From the NCBI GenBank assembly GCA_001791035.1, contig MGDX01000018.1:1-33652 (forward strand): 33,652 nucleotides of DNA. The letters are read 5' to 3'. The first letter of the stretch is position 1. Every line of letters starts with the position of its first letter. The notes beneath the pieces were generated by a model. The model saw nothing but the letters and a program-made list of their open reading frames with translations. It was not told where the DNA came from and ran no database searches. Made by a program: the position numbers and the translations under genes. Shown one piece after another: positions 7,029-14,201 of this stretch. Origin of the DNA: Candidatus Uhrbacteria bacterium RIFCSPHIGHO2_02_FULL_53_13. GTDB lineage: Bacteria > Patescibacteriota > Patescibacteriia > UBA9934 > UBA11717.

Positions 7029-7116
7029 GCGGACGTGGCGGAATGGTAGACGCGCTAGCTTGAGGGGCTAGTGGGCTCTTTTGCCCGTGGAGGTTCAAGT
7101 CCTCTCGTCCGCACCA
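7029..7116 (+). tRNA. tRNA-Leu (GAG)
   Basis: Class II tRNA with a long variable arm: acceptor GCGGACG/CGTCCGC, anticodon stem CTAGC/GCTAG around loop TTGAGGG (anticodon GAG), variable arm GGGC-TCTTTT-GCCC, T loop TTCAAGT, encoded CCA. It reads CUC/CUU codons. Confidence 0.96.
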
Positions 7117-7444
7117 ATAGGGAACTCAACGATTTTTTCGGTGGATTCAAGCGGACGGCGCAAAGCGCCGACCAAGAATTTTTTGGCGGGATTGCAAGGG
7201 AATTCAGAATTTCTGGCGCGCAAGCGCGCAGTGTTTTTTCGCCGAGAAGGAGGTGCGAGCCAAAGATTTCTTTGGCACAGACCTTTTTCGCAAAAAGGTC
7301 TGAATCAGAAGCAATTTTGTCCAAGGATTGAGCGTCTTTTAGCCAGTTTTGGAAAGGTGCGAGCCAATCATTCTGCTTGTGTGAAAAGTTAGAGATTTCT
7401 TCTTCGAGCGACTTCTTTTCAGATAGCAGTTTAGCTTTTTAAGG
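7117..7444 (+). other. Gene-free hairpin-rich spacer
   Basis: No convincing gene lies here. It contains several separate hairpins: CGGCGC-aaa-GCGCCG (7156-7170), GCGCGC-aa-GCGCGC (about 7216-7229, followed by GTGTTTTTTC), and CAGACCTTTTT-cgc-AAAAAGGTCTG (7278-7302). TTTTTT with G/C flanks recurs three times (near 7132, 7178, 7233), and AGGTGCGAGCCAA occurs twice (7251 and 7355). The first two hairpins may terminate tRNA-Leu; the rest looks like decayed repeats. Short open frames across it are not gene-like. Confidence 0.5.
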
Positions 7445-7480
7445 AAAAAAATCTATCCCCTCCGCAGAGTCGCGAAGGGG
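7445..7480 (-). terminator. Terminator of the coiled-coil/TPR unit
   Basis: On the minus strand CCCCTTCGC...GCGGAGGGG forms a stem of about 8 pairs with an internal mismatch, followed by ATAGA and seven T. It lies 20 bases after the stop of the TPR gene. Confidence 0.75.
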
Positions 7481-7499
7481 CTTCACAAGAGGTTTTGCG

Positions 7500-9227
7500 T
7501 TACTTGCCCGTGATACGTGGGATGGCATCGGCCTCAAGGTCGCGCGCGATATTTACGATCAGCTCCCAAATACTGACGTAGCTATCGCGAACGATGCTGT
7601 ACTTCTCCATACAATAGTTTGGCGCGCGACCCGGCGGACGGTCGTATTGCGCATTCTCCCCGGAAAGATGCGGCAAGATTCTTCTTTTCCGCAACAGCAG
7701 GCGATACAAATCCACGTGCCGGACAGGCAGGCCGAATCGGAAGTCCTTCGCCGCGTGCTCGAGCACCGTCTGCACCGCGTACGCCATGCTCTTGAACATC
7801 TCCTTGTCCAGAGTCTCGGCATGCCGCTTGCCACAAACATTGCAACGGCCGTAATAGGTCCCAAGAGCTCTAAGTGCAATGATGCGCAGGTCGTTGAAGA
7901 TGTACGCCCACGACCCGTAAGTCTCCACGGATCCAAGGTGCTCGCGGACGCATTTGAATTCCTCGCGCGTTGCGACAAGGAATCCACAGTTTACGGAACC
8001 GCGTACGGAACTCGGCAACTTCCATTTGGCAAAATCCAAATGTTCCCTCGGCCAATCGTCCGTATTTGGACACTCTATGCACCAGGTTCGCACCACCTCA
8101 AAACATTCGTCAACACTCAAATAAGACCGTTGCGCCTTGTATTTCTCAAGCAGGAGTGCGCGCCATGCCTTCTCGTTTCCAACCAAGCGCTCCAACATGA
8201 GGAGCGCGCCAAGAGCCTTCCTTTTTGTGCGAAGACCCTGAACTTTCGCGTATCGGTATGACAGAGAAAGTGCATTGCGAGCGGATTCGATGCCGCCGTT
8301 TTCAAACGCAATCATGCCAAGAAGCAGCCATGCCTCTGCGTTGGAACTGCGCTTCTTCAAAGCGCGCTCCAGATTTCCAATGGCCGCCGGCTGGTTGCCA
8401 GCTTCAAGATCCACAAGCGCGAACTTATACAGCTCTTCCGCCTCAATACTGCGCCCGTTTGCGGCGAGTTCGCGCAGAGTCTCATCAATAGACGCGACTT
8501 CCGTACGCAGTACTTCAACGCCAGTCGTATGCAAATGCGTCATGCGCTCAAGCAGAGCAAGGTGGTGACGTTGGCTGATGACGCCAAGGCCATGCAGAAG
8601 TGCGTGCGTTGCGCGAGCGCTTCCAACAACTGCATCGGATACCCGACGTGCGCCATCGTGAACGGCGTGCACAGTTTGAGCGGCCGCATCATCCACACGA
8701 TCGGCAACGCGATCGAGCCCTTCACGTACGTCATCAAAACCGCGTCCGAGTGTCTCGTCCAAGGAAGCCAGCTCCTCGGATCGGCGTCGATCCGCCTTCA
8801 CAAGGTGCGCCGCCACCACACCAATACCGCCTCCAATACCCATGAGGAGCGCGTTACTCCTCTCTTGTGCATCCAAAACATCGGGCAAATAACTGGTGTA
8901 GGCATTGATCGCATCCAGCGTCTCATTCCCAATGTCCGCCTTCTCTGCCAACACGGTCAAACTGGAATTCATTAGGCGACCTGCTTCGTGGAGTGCGTCC
9001 TGAACCGCACCGAGATTGTCGGAAACGGCGCCAACGTATTCACCAAGTCCGCCCATGTCGACGGTGACCTCCACCGGAGAATATTCGGAATATTCTCGAT
9101 TCCCCGAGCGCTCAATCACACGTTCGATGGCTTCGATAGCCCGAGTTTGGCGCGCAACATGATCCGTGCGCTGTTCCTCAAGCGATGGACCCCACTGGGG
9201 TTCTCGGTCTTCTTTCCTGGTGCTCAT
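7500..9227 (-). CDS. TPR protein with long helical N-terminal region
   Basis: A 575-residue protein of unknown function. The N-terminal half is helical and rich in charged and Ala residues (RTDHVARQTRAIEAIERVIERSG, then DLGEYV..., DDVREGLDRVADRVDDAAAQTVHAVHDGARRVSDAVVG), with one Gly-rich weakly hydrophobic stretch (ALLMGIGGGIGVVAAHLV). Residues about 270-370 hold two to three TPR-like helix pairs (AEELYKFALVDLEAGNQPAAIGNLERAL; AEAWLLLGMIAFENGGIESARNAL). The C-terminal 200 residues include a CNVCGKRH pair that could bind metal with another ligand pair. I chose the ATG at 9227 because it overlaps the upstream stop (ATGA); an earlier start at 9257 is possible. It forms a two-gene unit with the tail-anchored coiled-coil gene, so the two products probably act together. 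A bacterial membrane-associated scaffold is my inference only. Confidence 0.68.
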   Translation of the reverse strand: MSTRKEDREPQWGPSLEEQRTDHVARQTRAIEAIERVIERSGNREYSEYSPVEVTVDMGGLGEYVGAVSDNLGAVQDALHEAGRLMNSSLTVLAEKADIGNETLDAINAYTSYLPDVLDAQERSNALLMGIGGGIGVVAAHLVKADRRRSEELASLDETLGRGFDDVREGLDRVADRVDDAAAQTVHAVHDGARRVSDAVVGSARATHALLHGLGVISQRHHLALLERMTHLHTTGVEVLRTEVASIDETLRELAANGRSIEAEELYKFALVDLEAGNQPAAIGNLERALKKRSSNAEAWLLLGMIAFENGGIESARNALSLSYRYAKVQGLRTKRKALGALLMLERLVGNEKAWRALLLEKYKAQRSYLSVDECFEVVRTWCIECPNTDDWPREHLDFAKWKLPSSVRGSVNCGFLVATREEFKCVREHLGSVETYGSWAYIFNDLRIIALRALGTYYGRCNVCGKRHAETLDKEMFKSMAYAVQTVLEHAAKDFRFGLPVRHVDLYRLLLRKRRILPHLSGENAQYDRPPGRAPNYCMEKYSIVRDSYVSIWELIVNIARDLEADAIPRITGK

Positions 9228-9940
9228 GGACGAAGCTTTTCCAATCTTTCCAAGCAAATTCGCTCACCTGCCGTGGATTCGTGCACTGCAAAGGCCCCAA
9301 ACAACACCAGAATTAGCAAAACTGCTAAAACGGTGAGTGAAAGAGAGACTTTGGCTTCTTTCACTGCTTGATCGAATGCACGGTCTTGACTGGTAAATTC
9401 GAATCGTCGCTGACCAACAGCGGCATCTCGTTCGTCAACAGCTACCGAACGTTTTTTGAGCTCTGCGCGCTCGGCCTCAAGCTCTGCGCGCGCTACAGCC
9501 TGCTCGTCTGCAAAGGTAACGCGCTCGTCCTCAAGATCGGTCTTGTACTTTGCACACACCAAGGCCAACTCGTTTTCAAGGGTTCTTTCAATCTTGAGGT
9601 CGCCTTCAACTTTCGTTTTCTGCTCCCGCAGGTCGACCACTCTTGATTCAAGCCCTTTGATGCTTTGCTGCAGTTCGTCTATTCTACGAGCTAGCGCTGA
9701 ACACGATGCTGTCAGCTGACTCAAACGACTTTCCTGTAAAAGAATCTCTGAGACCAATGAGCTCTCCGTCGTTGACAGAGATGTGAGACGTGCTGTCTTT
9801 GTAGCTATGTCCTGAGAAACAGCCGCCTTCTGCACTTCCAGCTCTCGAAGTTCGGCATCGAGCGCAGTCAAGAAACGATCCAAATCCAAAATGCCCCAAT
9901 CCGGGAACCGCAATGACGTTTGACGTTCAGTCTCTGTCAT
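9224..9940 (-). CDS. Coiled-coil protein with C-terminal membrane anchor
   Basis: 238 residues. After a short N-terminus (DWGILDLDRFLTALDAELRELE) nearly the whole protein, residues about 20-190, is a coiled coil with clear heptads. A single hydrophobic helix follows near residues 198-218 (SLSLTVLAVLLILVLFGAFAV) and a short 20-residue tail. This is a tail-anchored layout: a long rod in the cytoplasm fixed to the membrane at its C-terminus. I recognise no family. The stop overlaps the start of the TPR gene. Its own start has AAGG nine bases upstream, one of the few visible ribosome-binding sites in this window, and a good promoter. Confidence 0.7.
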   Translation of the reverse strand: MTETERQTSLRFPDWGILDLDRFLTALDAELRELEVQKAAVSQDIATKTARLTSLSTTESSLVSEILLQESRLSQLTASCSALARRIDELQQSIKGLESRVVDLREQKTKVEGDLKIERTLENELALVCAKYKTDLEDERVTFADEQAVARAELEAERAELKKRSVAVDERDAAVGQRRFEFTSQDRAFDQAVKEAKVSLSLTVLAVLLILVLFGAFAVHESTAGERICLERLEKLRP

Positions 9941-9967
9941 TTGTGTAACCTTGTAAGGTACGCCATC

Positions 9968-9996
9968 AGACTAGCAAAAATGCCATCTGAGGTCAA
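9968..9996 (-). promoter_or_regulatory. Promoter of the coiled-coil/TPR unit
   Basis: TTGACC (9991-9996), 17-base spacer, TAGTCT (9968-9973) on the minus strand, 27 bases before the ATG at 9940. Confidence 0.65.
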
Positions 9997-10012
9997 TACA
10001 CCACGCCCAAAC

Positions 10013-10032
10013 AAAAAATCGGCGTTTGCCGA
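10013..10032 (-). terminator. Terminator after the lipid-kinase-like gene
   Basis: Minus-strand stem TCGGC-aaac-GCCGA followed by TTTTTT. Located 45 bases beyond the stop at 10077. Confidence 0.75.
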
Positions 10033-10076
10033 CATCATCCATTGCCACAAAGTTGTAAGCGGTGACACCGCAACCA

Positions 10077-10814
10077 TCAAATACTCCGTTCACGGCCGAC
10101 AATCACCTGGAGCGCGCCCGGCTCGGACGAAAGCATAAACTGATTCCCCGTGATTTCCACGCCGTTCGCCTCAACTCGCACCGCGTCTTCAAATAACAAC
10201 TGCGCGCGCTTGAGCGGAAGATGACTTTGCACCTGTCGCTTGCGAAAACGCCCCGGAACATATTGCGTGATAAATAGATCAAGCACACCATCGGTCGGCT
10301 GCGCCATCAAACCCACTTCAGGATCGGTTTCCAAATTCACCACCTGTACATCGCCCTTGCGCTCCATGATGACGTCGTATTGCTTTTCGTAACGCACCAC
10401 GCCGCGCGATGACGGAAACGAGATATTCGTAAAAAATCGGTGATCGTTCACCCGTCCGGCGTCCAGCTTTTCGATATTGCGTTTCGTAAGCACATCGCAC
10501 GCCGCAACACCATTTGGAATCCCCAAAATCCGCGCCATCGAGTTTGGTGTTCCCATCGGAATGATCCCAAGCACCATATGGTGATCCACGATCGCATTGG
10601 CAACTTTGTGCACGGTCTCGTCGTTGCCCACCACCACAACCGTTTTGACACCCGAAGCCACTTCGCGTTCAATAATCTCATTCGGATGCCGAAAAAGCGC
10701 GAGCCGCACAATCTTTCCCTGCAATCCAAGATCCGTGATGCGCGCTTCAATAGCCGCAAGCTCGCGCTCAAACTTTCGCTCCTGAACAAAATCGTCGTAA
10801 ATGTAGCAATACAT
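10077..10814 (-). CDS. Divergent diacylglycerol kinase-fold protein
   Basis: A 245-residue protein of the DAGK_cat/LCB5 superfamily, shorter than the usual 290-310. Family anchors are VVVVGNDETVHKVANAI (about 78-94), which sits where GGDGTxxEV is normal, and LGIIPMGTPNSMARILGI (about 102-119), which replaces PxGTxND(L/F)A. The first Gly and the GDG triad of the nucleotide loop are altered (GND-E-T), so activity or substrate may differ from standard lipid kinases. The C-terminal half has the expected beta-rich layout ending at VEANGVEITGNQFMLSSEPGALQVI. By family it would phosphorylate a lipid such as diacylglycerol at the membrane. It lies 14 bases after the bactofilin gene. Confidence 0.72.
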   Translation of the reverse strand: MYCYIYDDFVQERKFERELAAIEARITDLGLQGKIVRLALFRHPNEIIEREVASGVKTVVVVGNDETVHKVANAIVDHHMVLGIIPMGTPNSMARILGIPNGVAACDVLTKRNIEKLDAGRVNDHRFFTNISFPSSRGVVRYEKQYDVIMERKGDVQVVNLETDPEVGLMAQPTDGVLDLFITQYVPGRFRKRQVQSHLPLKRAQLLFEDAVRVEANGVEITGNQFMLSSEPGALQVIVGRERSI

Positions 10815-10828
10815 GAGGGGAGATTGCC

Positions 10829-11218
10829 CTACGCAACGATCGATCCCTTATTGTGCTTCGGCGTTTCTATGGCGAGTACTCCGTCGGGCATCGTCACTTT
10901 TCCGTTCAGGCGACAGCCTGGCGCCATCAAAATCGTTTGTGCTTCCACGTCGCCTTTCACGCGTGCGGACGATGTCAACTCCAAACGCTCGCCGATACGC
11001 ACGTTACCCTTCACTTCGCCCGAGATGATTGCGTTGTTGGCCGATAGATCGGCGTCAATCATCGCGCGCTCACCAATGGTCACATCGCCGGACGCCGCGA
11101 CGCTCCCACTTACCGCGCCGTCAATCAGCACATTCCCATCGCTCGTAAAATTCCCCTCCACTTTTACCCCCTCGGCAATGATTGTCTCTCCTTGACCTCC
11201 TTTTCCTTTGAATGACAT
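10829..11218 (-). CDS. Bactofilin
   Basis: A polymer-forming cytoskeletal protein (DUF583/bactofilin, 129 residues). Nearly the full length is a right-handed beta-helix with short repeats ending in Gly/Val/Ile: TIIAEGVKVEGNFTSDGNVLIDGAVSGSV and GDVTIGERAMIDADL, then AIISGEVKGNVRIGERLEL, in line with the DUF583 core. A short basic N-terminus (MSFKGKGG) precedes it, and residues after GVLAIETP form a loose tail. I placed the start at 11218 because the N-terminus then fits the family; an ATG at 11236 adds six residues. Bactofilins shape cells and localise wall and polar proteins. Confidence 0.88.
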   Translation of the reverse strand: MSFKGKGGQGETIIAEGVKVEGNFTSDGNVLIDGAVSGSVAASGDVTIGERAMIDADLSANNAIISGEVKGNVRIGERLELTSSARVKGDVEAQTILMAPGCRLNGKVTMPDGVLAIETPKHNKGSIVA

Positions 11219-11276
11219 AGGTGTTTTGAGTATCATGTATCAAGTATCATGTATTCGGTGCCGATCTGATGATTCC

Positions 11277-12989
11277 CTACATCTCCTCGATCGGTTCAAG
11301 CCCCATCATACGCAATGCATGGCTCAACGTTATCAAGATTGCGCGACACAGAGCAAGTCGCGTGGCGCTCGCAGCTGGCTTGGCGTCGTCGATGATACGC
11401 ACATCGTTGTAGTACTTAGAGAACGTTTGTGCCAAGCCAAACGCATAGTTTGGGATGTCCGATAGTGCCAAACGCATCGCGGCCGTCGCCACCACGGATG
11501 GATACAGCGCTAGCTGTCGAACAAGTCCGCGCTCAGCATCGCCAAAAATCCCATCGTGCATGGCCGGCTCCATGGACGCTTTGGCAAGCAAGCTCGAAAT
11601 GCGCGATGTCGTATACAGCAGATACGGACCAGTCGCCCCTTCAAACGCCACCGCTTCCTCGATGCAAAACGTGAGATCTTTTTTTGGATCCTGTTTTGCC
11701 ATGGCGTACACCAGCGCCGCGTGCGAAATCGCCTTCGCCGCCTCATGCACGCGCGCTTGCGACCAGTCCGCGTGACGCTCCTGCGTTTCATCGGCGGCCA
11801 CATGCTGCAACTGATTGCGCAACGCATCGTAGCGCACAATCGTACCTTTGCGCGACGACATGGCACCTTCGGGCAACGTCACAAAGTTGTACGACAGATG
11901 CTCGTACGGAATGTGAACGCCCATACGCTTGAGCGTCGCAAACAGCTGACGCATGGCAAGCGACTGCCGCTCATCCACGACAATCAAGCTGCGGTCGAGC
12001 GCGTAATCGCTCGACTTGCGAACCGCCAAAGCCAAATCCTTGGCGTTATACAACAGTGTTCCGTCCGACTTCACAAGGAGATTCGCGCCCAAATCCTCGT
12101 CCGATAAATCCACAATAATCGCCCCGTCATCAAGCTTGGCAATGCCCTGTTCCTGCAGCTCACGCACAATTTTTTTTGTGTCATCAATGAGATCACTCTC
12201 GTAGTACTGCCGATCAATCGGAAGACGAAACTCTTTAAAAACAGCCTGGAGCGCATCAATGGACCACGCCCGCGACTCCTTCCACGCCTTCTGCCACGGT
12301 CCGCGCCCGGTTTCGAGCGTGCGCTGAATCTCGGAAATCTGCGTGCGCGCCTCCTCGTCCGTCTCCGCCACCGTGCCGGCGTCCACGTACAATTTTTGTA
12401 AAAACTCCATCTCATGTCCGGGTTCCGGACGCTCGCCTTCGTGCAACGCGTTCATGGACCAAATGCATCTGGCGACGTTGTTACCAAGATCGTTAATGTA
12501 CGATGTTGCCACCACCTCGTAGCCCACCGTGCGTAGCAGCTGAATAGTGAGAAAGCCGACGACAAAGTTACGCACGTGCCCCACATGAATATCTTTGTGC
12601 GTGTTGGGGTTGGCGTACTCCACCATCACGCGACGACCTTTGCCGATGTTTTGATGGCCATAGCGCTCCCCCGATAGCTGAATCTCTTTCAAGACTTCGC
12701 CGGCAAACACGTCCAGTTTCAGACGCACGTTCACATACGGACCGCTTGAAGTGACCATCTCAATCATTCCCTTTGGCCCGATTTTCGCCGAGAGTTCGGT
12801 TGCCAGTTCGGTGGGATTGCGTCCCATCCCCTTGGCAAGCACAAAACAGGGATAGGCGATTTCGCCCATCGAAGAGTCGGGAGGCGTCGTGAGCTCATCA
12901 ATCGTCGGCGAGTACCCTTTTCCGATATGTGCCTTGAGCGCCTTCAGAACCTCTTGCTGAACGCGCGTCCATGTGTACTGCGGAATCAT
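11277..12989 (-). CDS. argS: Arginyl-tRNA synthetase
   Basis: Class Ia synthetase that charges tRNA-Arg. The 570-residue length is normal (about 550-590). The N-terminal Add-1 tRNA-binding domain runs to about residue 115. The HIGH-like motif is DIHVGHVRN (ANPNTHKDIHVGHVRN), and the KMSKS-equivalent region is GAMSSRKGTIV. The C-terminal helical anticodon-binding (DALR) domain contains TYNYAFGLAQTFSKYYND-like sequence (NYAFGLAQTFSKYYND) and ends ALRMMGLEPIEEM, a typical ArgRS ending. Only one base separates its start from the tyrS stop, so translation is coupled. Confidence 0.96.
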   Translation of the reverse strand: MIPQYTWTRVQQEVLKALKAHIGKGYSPTIDELTTPPDSSMGEIAYPCFVLAKGMGRNPTELATELSAKIGPKGMIEMVTSSGPYVNVRLKLDVFAGEVLKEIQLSGERYGHQNIGKGRRVMVEYANPNTHKDIHVGHVRNFVVGFLTIQLLRTVGYEVVATSYINDLGNNVARCIWSMNALHEGERPEPGHEMEFLQKLYVDAGTVAETDEEARTQISEIQRTLETGRGPWQKAWKESRAWSIDALQAVFKEFRLPIDRQYYESDLIDDTKKIVRELQEQGIAKLDDGAIIVDLSDEDLGANLLVKSDGTLLYNAKDLALAVRKSSDYALDRSLIVVDERQSLAMRQLFATLKRMGVHIPYEHLSYNFVTLPEGAMSSRKGTIVRYDALRNQLQHVAADETQERHADWSQARVHEAAKAISHAALVYAMAKQDPKKDLTFCIEEAVAFEGATGPYLLYTTSRISSLLAKASMEPAMHDGIFGDAERGLVRQLALYPSVVATAAMRLALSDIPNYAFGLAQTFSKYYNDVRIIDDAKPAASATRLALCRAILITLSHALRMMGLEPIEEM

Positions 12990-12990
12990 A

Positions 12991-14190
12991 TTATTTCAGG
13001 TTTCGGAAGTAACGCTTCCCTTTTTGTAACATTCCAGGACGCGCCGTTTCGTCGCCGTTCATAATCACGCGTCCGTCCAGCTTCACCGCGCCTTGCGCCA
13101 TTTGCCGACGCGCATCGTTTTTCGATGAACACATTTTTGATTCAATGAGTACGTCCGTCCATGTGACGCCGTGTTTGAGCTTAAAGACCTCTGCGTCCAT
13201 TGGCATCTCTTTTCGCGAAAAGACAGATTCAAAGTGCTCCTGTGCCGCTTTCGCTGCGCTCTCATCGTAATACGTTCGTACGAGTTCGTGCGCCAATTTC
13301 ATTTTCGCGCCACGCGGGTCGTCCGCATACTGACGCTTCCATGCGGCAATCTCTCCAAGAGACGCCTGCGTGCACATCTCAAAACACTGCCACGTTACTT
13401 CGTCGGGAAGCGTCATTACTTTTCCAAACAAGTCCTCCGGCGCCGCGTCAACGTTGATGGCGTTGCCTTCGCTCTTGCCGATCTTGCGCCCCGAAGCGTC
13501 TGCGATCATCGGCAGCGTCAGCACACCTTTATTTTTGTTCTTCACCTTTTTCATCAGCGTGCGCCCGGCGAGCATGTTGAACGTCTGATCCGTTCCGCCA
13601 ACCTCAACGTCCACGTCCATCGCGACCGAGTCATACCCTTGCATGAGCGGATACATAAACTCGTGCACGCCGATCGGGTGACCGTCTTCCATGCGCTTTT
13701 TAAACATATCGCGCTCGAGCATTTGCTGTACCGTAAAGTGCGCGGCCAAACTCGTCACGTCCGCAAAACTCATTTTGGCGAGCCACTCGTGGTTTGATTT
13801 TATGGTGATGGGATTCCCGGGCACATCAAAAATGACACGCGTTTTGTCTTCAAATCCCTTGGCGTTGCGGCGCGTGTCTTGAAGCGTCATCGGCTTGCGC
13901 ATGTCCGCTTTGCCCGACGGATCGCCGAGCGTCGCGGTGAACGTGCCCATGAGCACGATCACCTCGTGCCCAAGCTCTTGAAACTGGCGCAGCTTCCACA
14001 TCCACGCCGTGTGTCCGATGTGCACGTCCGTCGTCGTCGGATCCCAGCCCGTATACACACGCAAACGACGGCCGCTCTTGAGCTCGCCGCGCAGCCATTC
14101 GACATCCGGATACACCGAATCCACGCCACGCGTGAGCAGCTCGTCAATCTTGGCTCCGTCTGTATTGATGTTGTATTTTTTGCTAAACAT
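12991..14190 (-). CDS. tyrS: Tyrosyl-tRNA synthetase
   Basis: Class Ic synthetase that charges tRNA-Tyr (399 residues, normal range). The HIGH-like motif is DVHIGHTAW near residue 60, after YTGWDPTTT. The KMSKS-equivalent is KIGKSEGNA. QMLERDMFKKRM and GYDSVAMDVDVEVGGTDQTFN are typical of the bacterial TyrRS catalytic core, including the VGGTDQ tyrosine pocket. The C-terminal S4-like domain is WTDVLIESKMCSSKNDARRQMAQGAVKLDG. A longer frame reaches 14250; I chose the ATG at 14190 (MFSKKYN), 11 bases after the valS stop. It lacks a Shine-Dalgarno sequence. Confidence 0.96.
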   Translation of the reverse strand: MFSKKYNINTDGAKIDELLTRGVDSVYPDVEWLRGELKSGRRLRVYTGWDPTTTDVHIGHTAWMWKLRQFQELGHEVIVLMGTFTATLGDPSGKADMRKPMTLQDTRRNAKGFEDKTRVIFDVPGNPITIKSNHEWLAKMSFADVTSLAAHFTVQQMLERDMFKKRMEDGHPIGVHEFMYPLMQGYDSVAMDVDVEVGGTDQTFNMLAGRTLMKKVKNKNKGVLTLPMIADASGRKIGKSEGNAINVDAAPEDLFGKVMTLPDEVTWQCFEMCTQASLGEIAAWKRQYADDPRGAKMKLAHELVRTYYDESAAKAAQEHFESVFSRKEMPMDAEVFKLKHGVTWTDVLIESKMCSSKNDARRQMAQGAVKLDGRVIMNGDETARPGMLQKGKRYFRNLK

Positions 14191-14201
14191 ATTTTTCGTC
14201 T

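Noticed and set aside
7071-7392. Frames running from tRNA-Leu into the spacer
   Set aside because: They start inside the tRNA and cross several hairpins; no domain-like sequence.
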